DNA from: Lunularia cruciata
Lineage: Eukaryota > Streptophyta > Marchantiopsida > Lunulariales > Lunulariaceae
Direction: 5' to 3'
Length of the DNA: 64,000 nt
NCBI GenBank assembly: GCA_948567375.1
Contig: OX419755.1
Span: 873,001-937,000 of the forward strand
Numbering within the stretch: position 1 is the stretch's first letter; the number at the start of each line of letters is the position of its first letter. Under the pieces are notes generated by a model, which ran no database searches, was not told where the DNA came from, and saw nothing but the letters and a program-made list of their open reading frames with translations. The position numbers and the translations under genes were made by a program. This document shows positions 55,850 to 64,000 of the stretch, piece by piece.

Positions 55850-57095
55850 AGAGGCTAGACCAGGAGCAAAGGGCAGTCTTCCTCTGGAAGATATGACCGT
55901 ACCAAATTAAAACACAACATTTTGTTTAAGATGGGCAAAGATGAAGTACTTTGGAGATGTTTGGAGGCATACAAAGTTGGAGGAGTCATTGAATCCTTAC
56001 ACTCTGAAGCATCGGGAAGACACTATGCCCTGAAAATACGGTGAAGAAAATCCTTTCAGCAAGGTATTGGTGGCCTACGATGTATAAAGATAGTTACGCC
56101 CATATTCAAAGTTGTGATGCCTGTCAAAGAATAGGGAAACCGACGGCAACATCCCCATGGCCTTTGAAACCAATTTTGCCATTGGCCCCATTTGAGAAAT
56201 GGGGTATTGATTTTGTGTGTCCCATTTAGTCAATTACCAGAGTCACAAGGAAGAGATACATCTTGGTATGCACTGATTATACGACCAAGATTGTAGAAGC
56301 GGAGGCAACACAAAGAGATGATGCGGAAACAATTGCAAAATTTTTCTCCCAAAACATCATTTCCGTTACAGGTGTCCTCTAGAATTGGTCACTGATTGGG
56401 GAACTCATTTTTTGAACTTGATGGTGGAAGCATTAACCAAGTACTTCCAAATTAAACACCGGAAGACCAAGCCTTACAACCCAAAAGTGAATGGACTCAC
56501 GGAGAAGGCCAATGGATTGTTGTGCAAAATTTTGAATAAGGTGATAGTCAATTATACCTACAACTGGGACACAAATTTACTTGCAGCTTTGTGGGCATAT
56601 AGAACAACTGAAAAGATTACTACCAAGCAAACTCCTTATTTCCTGACATATAGATTGCATCTCATACTACAAGTTGAATTTGAAGTACCGATATATTGGA
56701 ATCTTTGCAAAGAACGATTGTCGGAGGAAGAAAGCTAGGATCTTTGGATCCATCAACTGATGTGGTTAGAAGAGAAAAGAGACGATGCAATGAAAACCAC
56801 AAAGGAAGTCTAAGAACAGCAGAAGGTCAAGCACAATAAAAGAATCAAGCCCATGGCTGTTGAGGAAGGGGACTTGGTGTTGTTATGTGACAATTGCCGC
56901 ATATTTCTTCTAGGGAAACTACATTTGAGGTAGATGGAGCCATACCGTGTTATGCACATATATGCCAATGGCTCTATTCAACTTGCAGACCTGGATGGCA
57001 ATCCTTTTGCCACTCGAGTAAATGGGTGGAGGGTTAGAAAATATTGGACTACGGACCCGACTTTGTATAAACAAATGGTTGTTGGTGTTTGCGGG
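55850..57095 (+). pseudogene. E2 integrase
   Basis: Zinc finger: GRHYALK-type His region near 56020, then ARYWWPTMYKDSYAHIQSCD with CDACQ (56041-56160), in other words HHCC. Core: FEKWGIDFVCPI then a stop at 56228; LVCTDYTTKIVEAEATQRDD (first Asp ~56275); VTDWGTHFLN (second Asp at 56394) and TEKANGL (Glu at 56502), exactly 35 residues apart. C-terminus: WAYRTTEKITTKQTPYFLTY, then EEGDLVL-type and MEPYRVMHIYANGSIQLADL, WRVRKYW. No chromodomain or PHD finger. Stops at 56228, 56737 and later. Confidence 0.85.
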
Positions 57096-57108
57096 GACGC
57101 TCACATTT

Positions 57109-57121
57109 GAGAGAAGGGGTA
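57109..57121 (+). other. Polypurine tract of E2
   Basis: GAGAGAAGGGGTA immediately before TGTGGTGCCCACA at 57122, priming plus-strand synthesis at the 3' LTR start. Confidence 0.85.
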
Positions 57122-57906
57122 TGTGGTGCCCACATTTTTTTTTTTGGTTTATTAGCATTTAGGAGAAGAAGTAAGCAAAGAAAGCTGAATTGCAAAAGAA
57201 GGAATGGACGGGAGTGTCTTTGGAGGAAATCCAAAGAAGTTGACTTTGGATTTGATGATGGAGGTACTTAAGAGAGGAGTACAAAGAAAGAAGTCCAAAG
57301 AGCATCGTCTTTGGATTGGGAAGCAAAGGCCAATACAAAGACCATCTAACAACCTTGGTACATGGCAAGAAAGTACACTTCAAGAAACAACAGAGGCAGA
57401 AGAAGCATGTCTTGACAGTGACAAGACAACACCACGCAAAAGAAGGGGAAGTTGATTTTGAAATTGACTAAAGAATGACTGCAATTTGGGGTAATATACA
57501 ATTGCAATTGCGCAGGGACAAGTTGAATATGTCAAATAGATTTCCAATCCCTCCGAGTAGTCACTTGGAGTAATGCGTGTCAGGAAGCCAATTGAGAGTG
57601 AAATTTCCAAAATCCAAAAGGGGTTAGAGTGTCTCGTCCAGGAGAAGGAATAGTTTTCCAGTGCCGAAGAACAAGTGAGTAGATCATGGCAAAGAAGGTC
57701 ACAAATGCTATGGCAGTGCCAAGTTTTGCAATTTGTAGGTTGGACGTCGTAGCAAGAATCAAAGTCTTGAATAGACTTTGTATTACTTTCTTAGCACGGA
57801 ATTGGAATTTCAGTTTCCCAAGAATCATGGCAGAGATAGCTACCAATAATTGTGAGGAAGGCCCCAAAGTCAAGGAGAAGAGAGGAAATCCAGCTTGATG
57901 GATTGA
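57122..57906 (+). mobile_element. E2 3' LTR, first 785 bp (L13), with LCP N-terminus
   Basis: It matches L11 from 43434 throughout. P1 is TATACAA here. The LCP start ATG is at 57686 (MAKKVTNAMAVPSFAICRLD) and the frame is open for 70 residues to 57896, reading VVARIKVLNRLCITFLARNW, then a stop and the start of E3 at 57907. Whereas L11 has a stop after FLAW, this copy reads through, giving a better view of the N-terminal domain. Confidence 0.88.
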
Positions 57907-58334
57907 TGTGGTACCCACATTTTTTGGTTTTTTCAATATAGAGAAGAAGAAGTGTATAGAGAAGTCGGATTGCGCCTGTATGGCCAAAGAAGGTGAAGAA
58001 AAGAGTCTTCGGGATGAAACCCGAGGCAAAGTAGCTTTGGGTCATAACGTGAAGTACTCGGACTTGCCTTGTCAACATACAACCCAAAGTAAGGAGTCTT
58101 TGTATTGGGAGGAGCTCAACCCGAGGCAAATATAGTGTAACAACCTTTCTTCGGGGCGAGAAATTCAAGAAGGGACTGTTCAAAACCGGCAGCCATACGC
58201 GTGAAGTACAATTGATAGTGACAGGCGCATGCAAGAGGTGTGATTTCTCAGTAGAAACTTGAATTGAAGAGGCGCTAGTGTGTAGAGAAGAATTCAAGAG
58301 AGTGAAATTGAGAGACAGTGAGGAAGCAGGAAAG

Positions 58335-60783
58335 ATGGGAGGAGGAAAGAAGAACTCCAAATTTGTAGTGAGGAATCATGCGATTCAGAGGTTAGATGTG
58401 ATTGCGAGAATCAAAGTCTTGAGCCAACTTCGGATCACATTCTTGGCGTGGAACTAGAATGTAAGTTTTCTAGGTTTCATGACCAAGATAATCAAGAGTA
58501 AGTGTCTTATGGCCAAGAGGAAGAGGGGAAGAGAGGAAATCCGGCTTGCTGGACAAAGTCGGATTGGAGATAAGTGCTTGGAAGAGAGGCAAGCATGGAG
58601 CAGGGTGCCACATTCTTGGGGAAGGGAGAAGTAGCAAAAGAAACCCAAGAAGTAAGGGATGCTTTCTCTTTGAAGAGAAGAAAGAATAGGTATAAGGTTG
58701 AGAGTTACAAAGATCCAATGAAGAGAGGGATCGTGAGTGCTCTCATGGCAATCCTAAAGCCGGAGAGGATGAACTATGTGATGAAACACCAAGCAGTGTT
58801 CTTCCATAAGATGTTTGCAGGAGACCTTATCAATTGGGCAAGGTGCTTCCATGGAAGGAAAAGACAGATGGTGTGGAATTTGCAGGATAAGTCGCCTCCA
58901 CACTACATCATGCTGTTTGCAGCACATTTCTACCTCGGGTTGAATTTGCTCAATTTGGCAGAGTGCAGTAGGTGTCTCACTTCCATCCCGTCTTGAGAAG
59001 AGAAGGCGACATGGAGGAGCAGCAATACATTCTTCAAATCCTAAGCATTGATGAGTACTATGCAAAGACGAGAAAGAGCATGGAGATAGAAGTGAGTACT
59101 CTGAAGTCAAAGAAGCGGAGTCAACAAGGAGAAGGCAAAGATGTGGAGAAGACAAGACCTTGGAAGACCAGGACAGGAAACCCAAGGAGAGGCATAGTGG
59201 TGATCACGTCAGAAGAGGAAGACTCGAAAGGTGAAGCTGAGTGCAAGTCCGAAGACTCAAAACACAAGGAAGAACCCAAGCTCACGCTGCAAAATGGAGA
59301 TACAAGTAGCGATAGTGATGAAGGTGAAGAGATGACGTCGGTGCTTGTTGCGGAAGAAGAAGAAGAAGAAGAAGAAGTTCGGGTAGAGCTCAAGGAAGAA
59401 AATAATGTGAAGTTGGAAGACGAAGTACCCGAGCCAGAGGAGAAGAATTTTACAATTCAGAGAGGATTTTGGTCAAGACACAAGGCAAAGTGTGAAGCGG
59501 GTCTGAGTAAGGCAAGGGAAGAAGGGAATGCTAGCTTGGGAAGTGAAGCGTCTGTTCCGATACGACAATTGGAGAGAAGAAAACGAGTATTGGGTGAAGA
59601 AGAGGTAAAGAAGGAGATCTCTACGCAAATGGAAGTAGGTGCGAGTGATGGAGTGGAGTACCTGCAAGAAATTGTGAGCCCGTTGTTGGTGAAGTTGGAG
59701 CACAAGAAGAAGGAGATGCAATCCACCTGTCCGGAGGTGAAGGCTGTGTTACAAGTATTGGCAAGATTGGAAGAAGAGAACTCGGAGTTGAAGAAGAGTA
59801 TAACCCAAGGCAAGGAGGAAAGGGAAGTACTGCAAGGGAAGGCAGTATTACAGAATCAAGTTATTGAGGACTTGAAGAGAGAAGCGAGGTATCAAGAAGA
59901 ACTTGTGAAGAAGAGTGACATAGCAAGGGAGAGATAGGTAGCAAAGTATGAAATCTTGAAGCAACAATTTGCTGATTCCAGAATAGAAATTATCCATGCT
60001 ATGGCGAGGGTAGCAGAAAAGGAGCAAGAACTCAATAGAGTGATGGAGAGTGTAGAAGAGAAGAAGCAATTATGGAAACGGGAGTTGACAATGAGATATA
60101 GGGAAGAAGAGCGATTACGAGAGTTACTTTTTAATCAGGAGGAGAAGATTGTGCAGAAGGAGAAGGAGAAAGAAATTGTGAAAGCCGAGTTTGAGGCAGA
60201 GTTGGCAACTTACAAGGAAGATTGGCCTGTAGATCGGGAGCGTGAAAGGAAGATGAGATTGGAGCCATTGAAGGAGATCATAATCAGGATGAATGCGATG
60301 CTTAGTACAGAAGCCAGTGTTCATATTGAAGAGACGAGGCTGCACGAGTTGAAGTTGTTGGTGCAGGAGATGAGGAGGAGACATGCAAAGGATACAGACT
60401 TGAATCTTGTGTTAATTAGTCTCAAGACTTGGGTAGATAGGAAGATATTGGAGGTCAAAGACAATATCACGATTAGATTAGATCTAGTGAAATTAGAGAT
60501 AGATAAACTTCAGAAAGATGTTAGAGCCAAACCCAAAGTAGATGAAGTAGGAGTCTAGATGTCTTCAAAGTTACCATTGGAGACATTAGAGAAGAATGGG
60601 TCAGCAAATAAAGAGTTAGATAGATTACCCAGTAGTGAAATTTTAGATCAAGAAAGAGAATTTTTAGATCTGGTAGAAGATGTAGGAATTATGAAACCCA
60701 AGGACAGAGTAGTAGGAAGTACAGTTACTTTGGGTTCAAGTTTGAAAGCCAAAGAAGAGGTAGACATTGGATCGGATAAATAA
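58335..60783 (+). pseudogene. LCP gene, nearly intact in its C-terminal two-thirds (E3 5' LTR)
   Basis: ATG at 58335 gives MGGGKKNSKFVVRNHAIQRL. A stop at FLAWN (58453) and frame changes affect 58500-58620. From 58574 to 58990: KHQAVFFHKMFAGDLINWAR, PPHYIMLFAAHFYLGLNLLN. From 58972 to 59937 it is open for 321 residues: EEQQYILQILSIDEYY, a Ser/Glu-rich acidic linker with a run of eight Glu (59358-59381), then coiled coil. One TAG at 59935 and the coil continues open for 200 residues (59956-60558); another TAG, then the tail (60559-60783) ends DIGSDK. About 815 codons with at least four defects. Confidence 0.85.
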
Positions 60784-60898
60784 CCAATTTGAGATTTGAA
60801 TAGGCAGATATGAAGAGGTGCATTGTCATTTCAGATCTGTAGGTTTGTAGAGTCATTAGGAAGAGGTGCATTAGGAAGATAACTGTCGATTGCTTCAC

Positions 60899-60905
60899 TA
60901 TTTAA
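60899..60905 (+). promoter_or_regulatory. TATTTAA box P2 of E3 5' LTR
   Basis: TTCACTATTTAAGAGTGGCA, 670 bp before the LTR end, followed at 60952-60961 by an AATAGATAAA variant of the poly(A) signal. Confidence 0.55.
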
Positions 60906-61581
60906 GAGTGGCATTCGCAGTCTTATGTTATTCAATGCTCATAATTTTGAGAATAGATAAAGCGAAGTGTTGTGAAGCAGTGCTCGTCGCTTGAGCTTGA
61001 TTCCGAGTATCAGCTTTGCAATTGTGTTTGTGAGTGTGTGAAGATTTTGAAGTGCAAGTCAGAGTGCTTGTTGGATGTTGGATTCTGTAGCCTTGGTCTT
61101 CATTCTGTGTGTTTGATCCTAAGTGAAGTGCAATTAGAGCAATGCCTTGACAGATCTGAGAGGAATTGTAGTGTTGGTAGTATTCTGCATTTGTGAGTGT
61201 AGCGTAGTGTTGATGTGAAGCAATTTTGATCAAGGAAGTTGTGCCTTCAGTGGAAGGGTGGAACACAATTCTGAGGCAAAGTCATTTTGCAATGAAGTGC
61301 CATTTTTGGGAGAGCTTGAATCATCACAATCAAGATTGTTTGGAAAGAATTGATGGAGTTGTGATTAAGGAGTGTGAATTCGTGATTAGACTGCGAATCA
61401 GTGCTTGTTACTCTCTTTTGGGTGTGGATTCTACCTGAGAGATTAAAGACGCAACCAAGAAGAACTACATGTTACTGTTTGACTTCATATTTGGACATTA
61501 TTGACTCGTATCTCTACGGGAACAAACTTTACTTACACAATTACTGCAAAAGTGATATTTGGCGGGTTGTCACATGATTTT

Positions 61582-61599
61582 TGGCGCCGCTGCTGGGGA
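61582..61599 (+). other. Primer-binding site of E3 (tRNA-Asp type)
   Basis: TGGCGCCGCTGCTGGGGA, two changes from the plant tRNA-Asp PBS, six or seven bases after the LTR end TGTCACA. The next bases (AGAGGTAC) already belong to mid-gag, so the leader and gag start are deleted. Confidence 0.88.
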
Positions 61600-62208
61600 A
61601 GAGGTACAGCCTCAGACAAGCACATTGTATCAAGGTCCGAGGTTTGGACCAAGGGTGTATAACCCCAATGCTCCTCCACAAAGACCACTAATGAGCAACC
61701 AAAATTGACCTCAAAATGTTGCACCCGGAGCCTGTTACAATTGTGGCTCGATGGGACATTGGTCTCCAAACTGTCCAAAGCGAAGAAGGCAAATTGGGTA
61801 CATTCTCCTATGCAAAAATTGCAAAGGATCGGGCCATACGGGCAACCAGTGCCCTCACCCACCAAACCCAAAGCCGCCTGTAAAATATGTACAGACCCCC
61901 GCTGAGCGTGTAGCAATTCAGGCAAAGGGAGATATGAATGTAAATTGCATCATGCTTGAGGAGGAGAGACTTCAGGAAGGGAATCCAGCCTCGAAAGGGG
62001 AATGGCCAGACCTTGAAATTTTGAAGGTTGAGACACACGTAAGTAAGAAGAAGCATGATCCCAAAGAATTGAGTACAACCTCGTCATCTTCCAAAAAGGC
62101 GAAGAGATTGCGCCCAAAGGCAATTCTTTTTGCCAAGGAGGAAAAGATCCTCTCGAAAGCCAAAGCTAAAGCCTTGTAGAATGAACTGAAGGAGGCACTA
62201 CTCAGAAC

Positions 62209-62890
62209 TGTAACACCCATTTGTGCATGTGTGTGGTATTGTGATATTTAGCTTAGTATTACAAGTACTTAAGAGATATTATTGATAAAACATGGTTCTA
62301 TATTAGTCATGGTTAGCTAAAGTTAGTCATAGCTAAGATAGAGGGGACCTTACTTTAGAGGAAGTAGAAAAGATGAGCACCACTATTTTGGATTTTAGTG
62401 TATTGACTTGGTATTATTCCTAGGTGTTTGGCTTTGAGGAAAGAGTTGAGAACTCTTGGGCCCGCAAGCCTTTTTGTTTTGAATTCTTCTTTAGTCCAAG
62501 GATAGCCCATGTGAAGGAATCCTTGACTTAGTGGTTGGGTCAAGATAAGACCACATGCTTAGGGGAATATGCCCATGTGAATAGATATTCCTTTCTACTT
62601 TTTGACTTTACTTGACTTTTAGTCTAGTAACTTGAGTTACTACGGTAATTAGTAACTTTGGTACGTAACTATTTCACAAGTATATAAACAAGGGGTGAGG
62701 AGGTACTCATCATCCTTTCATTTGCAACTATCTCTCTCTCATTGAGTTCTCTAGTGAGCAATGTCTTGAGTCTTGGAGTGTTAGCCTTGGAGGAGTATGA
62801 TGGAGTTGGGGTTCTTTGCCTTCTTAGTCCATGGTGCGCTACCATAATAGCCATTAGAGGTTCATCCTGAGTGAGAGATAGGCCGGCTCA
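62209..62890. mobile_element. Unrelated solo LTR (TGTAACACCC...GGCTCA), 682 bp
   Basis: It starts TGTAACACCC at 62209 and ends GGCTCA at 62890, with CAGAAC at both 62203-62208 and 62891-62896. Removing it restores the gag sequence CTCAGAACTCGGG, which aligns with E2 at 53215. It is a typical LTR start, ends in CA, and has a TATA box TATATAAACAAGG at 62681. No coding potential. Six bases match at the flanks; five is usual, so one may be chance. It is a different family from all others here, and the most recent datable event after E3. Confidence 0.82.
62681..62689 (+). promoter_or_regulatory. TATA box of the 682-bp LTR
   Basis: AGTATATAAACAAGGGG, a strong TATA box, followed by a CT-rich stretch (CTATCTCTCTCTC) about 50 bp downstream. 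Confidence 0.6.
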
Positions 62891-63250
62891 CAGAACTCGG
62901 GAACTGAGTTTGGAGGAGGAGACGAAGATGAAGCCTCTTGTTTTTCCGGCGGACATCTGATCCAAAGTAAAGGGTCTGATCCAAGCCGAGGTGGGCCAAC
63001 CCGAGGAACCCTGGGTTAAGGCCACTAGCAATCGTATCACCATTTTGAAACGTCCCAAAGTAAAAAGGGAACATGGAGAAACTTTGAACCCAAAGGCAAA
63101 AGTGAAGACGGTCAAATTGGGAGGAGTACCCCAATACAATATTGTAGCGGATTTGGCAGCCACAAATGCCAACTTTACATTCAACCAATTGTGGGAGGAC
63201 AACAAGCCGTACAAGAAGCAGCTAGATTTGGCCCTTAAGAAGGCAAGGTC

Positions 63251-63668
63251 AATGTCAAAGAAGGACCTGCCTGCTATTTATCTTATTGAACAAGAAGATC
63301 TAGGATCCTCCGAGGTGGATGCGGAGATTGCAGGGTGCATGATCACATTGATACCCATTGATTTGGGGTCCGGTGTGAATGTCATGACCGAGGACACTGC
63401 AAATCGACTCGGGTATCATACGTTTGAGCCAACACCCCAAGTGTTGAAATTTGCAGACCAAACCAGGAGATGACCTTTGGGCATGCTGTCAAACATAACC
63501 ATGATCATTGGGGGAGTGCCCTTCAAGTTGAATTACATTGTGTTGCGACCAGTGACAAAGACTGGTTACCCTCTGTTGATCGGAAGACCCTGGTTGTATA
63601 GTGCACAAGTTGTGGTGGATTGGCATCAGCAGAAGTTAAGATTCAAGGACGTTTCGTCCAAAGATTAG
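63251..63668 (+). pseudogene. E3 protease
   Basis: Open from 62991 to 63473: IYLIEQEDLGSSEVDAEIAG, CMITLIPIDLGSGVNVMTED, NRLGYHTFEPTPQVLKFADQ, then a TGA where the family has Trp (TRRW, 63471-63473). It continues open as MLSNITMIIGGVPFKLNYIV and YPLLIGRPWLYSAQVVVDWH to a TAG at 63666. The active-site triad reads Asp-Leu-Gly instead of Asp-Ser-Gly. It is the least damaged protease here. Confidence 0.82.
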
Positions 63669-64000
63669 AAGCTGGTGACTGTGAGTTGGATGAAAGTTCT
63701 CCATCTTGGGGAATCAAGTTTGTCAAAAGAGGAGGACGAATCCAAAGACTCATCGTCTTTGTCCTCAGACAAAGACGAAGTCCAAGTTAACTATTTGGAA
63801 TGTTACGAGGTGGATGTCAAAGACAAAGATCCATATGACATCGCCTCGGGGGAACCTGACTTGGAGGAAGGGGGTTTGATGGCAGCTTGCCTCGGGTTAA
63901 GCCAAGTAAGCCACGTTGAAGGAGTCGTCAACCCCAATGACTGTCAAGATGTTATCTTGACTAAAGGTAAAATTTTAAAATTTTTGAAGACAATCACTTC
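63669..64000 (+). pseudogene. E3 pol linker before RT (cut by window end)
   Basis: Matches E2 54005-54340: an acidic Ser/Glu/Asp stretch, then QVNYLECYEVDVKDKDPYDI and NPNDCQDVIL. The RT core would begin about 230 bp beyond the window. Confidence 0.75.

Larger units (their letters stand above)
43434..57906 (+). mobile_element. E2: main-family element with both LTRs, PBS, gag-pol and PPT
   Basis: 5' LTR 43434-50983 (3.74 kb without nested L12), PBS 50991-51008, gag, protease, RT, RNase H, integrase, PPT 57109-57121, 3' LTR from 57122. The first ~300 bp of the two LTRs align throughout with roughly 10% differences, mostly C/T and G/A, so they are a true pair and the insertion is old. It sits in E1 protease (left flank CTAAA). 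Its 3' LTR is interrupted at 57907 by E3, and the remainder lies outside the window. Domain order PR-RT-RH-INT is Ty3/gypsy. Confidence 0.9.
57907..61574 (+). mobile_element. E3 5' LTR (L14), 3668 bp
   Basis: It starts TGTGGTACCCACA and ends GGCGGGTTGTCACA, directly before TGATTTT and the PBS. It contains LCP 58335-60783 (two-thirds of the LTR) and P2 at 60899-60905. The P1 TATA region present in L12 is deleted at about 58271 (ATTGAAGAGGCGCTAGTG joins sequences ~135 bp apart in L12). It is very similar to L12 elsewhere. Confidence 0.92.
61600..63250 (+). pseudogene. E3 gag, C-terminal part, interrupted by a solo LTR
   Basis: It begins EEVQPQTSTLYQGP-like sequence just after the PBS, with no start codon. 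Two intact CCHC knuckles: 61733-61774 (CYNCGSMGHWSPNC) and 61811-61852 (CKNCKGSGHTGNQC). The frame 61751-62179 is open through SKGEWPDLEILKVETHVSKK and KAILFAKEEKILSKAKAKAL, then TAG. It is cut at 62208 and resumes at 62897 (TRELSLEEETKMKPLVF). After a frame change, MGQPEEPWVKATSNRITILK opens the long frame 62991-63473 that includes protease. The first knuckle of E2 is absent because of the deletion. Confidence 0.8.
57907..64000 (+). mobile_element. E3: youngest-type main element in E2 3' LTR, runs off the window
   Basis: It starts TGTGGTACCCACATTTTTTGG at 57907 (left flank ATTGA) within L13. 5' LTR to 61574, PBS 61582-61599, then directly the C-terminal part of gag: compared with E2 about 1.6 kb (gag start to first knuckle) is missing. 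An unrelated 682-bp LTR sits in gag. Protease follows and the linker before RT begins at the edge. It belongs to the L12 subfamily. Confidence 0.88.

Noticed and set aside
50984..57121. Endogenous pararetrovirus or env-bearing retrovirus
   Set aside because: The domain order is gag-PR-RT-RH-INT with LTRs and a tRNA-Asp-type PBS. No movement protein or env-like frame is seen between integrase and PPT, and LCP has no evident membrane segment.
1..64000. Bacterial or phage system, CRISPR array or operon
   Set aside because: No spaced short repeats, no clustered intact genes, no ribosome-binding pattern; the PBS, PPT and LTR structure are those of plant retrotransposons.

Overview
The window looks like intergenic DNA from a large, repeat-rich land-plant genome. 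I found no host gene, rRNA, tRNA or CRISPR array. Nearly all of it is old, nested LTR retrotransposons. One family (called 'main' here) is Ty3/gypsy, with a primer-binding site matching the 3' end of plant tRNA-Asp and Athila/Tat-like reverse transcriptase and RNase H motifs. A second Ty3/gypsy family ('X') has a different Gag and ends its Pol with a PHD finger. The species cannot be named from the sequence. All coding regions carry stops or frameshifts.

The key observation concerns the main-family LTRs, which are giant (3.6-3.8 kb). They begin TGTGG(T)ACCCACATTTTT directly after a polypurine tract and end GGGTTGTCACA directly before the PBS. Most carry one reading frame of about 800 codons (called LCP here) for an uncharacterised N-terminal domain, an acidic linker and a long coiled coil. 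It lies in U3, upstream of the TATTTAA box and AATAAA signal. A second TATAAAA box sits 110-180 bp upstream of its start codon in several copies. The layout recalls the U3 accessory genes of MMTV (sag) and lentiviruses (nef). Two short LTRs (1.8-1.9 kb) lack most of the gene.

Layout. (1) 1 to at least 34729: oldest element E0. Its 5' LTR (1-1109, 12015-13184) is split by element X (1110-12014), which itself holds LTRs L2 (3423-7253) and L3 (9137-11048). E0's interior (13185-22877) is a main-X-main hybrid interrupted by solo LTR L4 (16437-20204, minus). Its 3' LTR (22878-34729) is split by about 3.2 kb of unassigned DNA, which contains short solo LTR L6 (24186-29774) with solo LTR L7 (25646-29395, minus) nested inside. 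(2) 34730-38300: LTR L9, without target-site duplication. (3) 38301-43433: 3' part of LTR L10, then PBS, gag and the start of protease of element E1. (4) 43434-57906: element E2, inserted in E1's protease. It has a 5' LTR (with solo LTR L12 nested, minus), PBS, gag, protease, RT, RNase H, integrase, polypurine tract and the start of its 3' LTR. (5) 57907-64000: element E3, inserted in E2's 3' LTR, with 5' LTR, PBS, a truncated gag (interrupted by an unrelated 682-bp solo LTR) and protease. It runs off the window.

Target-site duplications found by eye: TGGAG (L4), TTCAC (L6), GTGCA (L7), degenerate GGTGT (L12), ATSGT (L3) and CAGAAC (the 682-bp element). The nesting gives an order of LTR subfamilies: E0/E1 type oldest, then E2 type, then the L12/E3 type. 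Boundaries without a duplication or a terminal motif are approximate.
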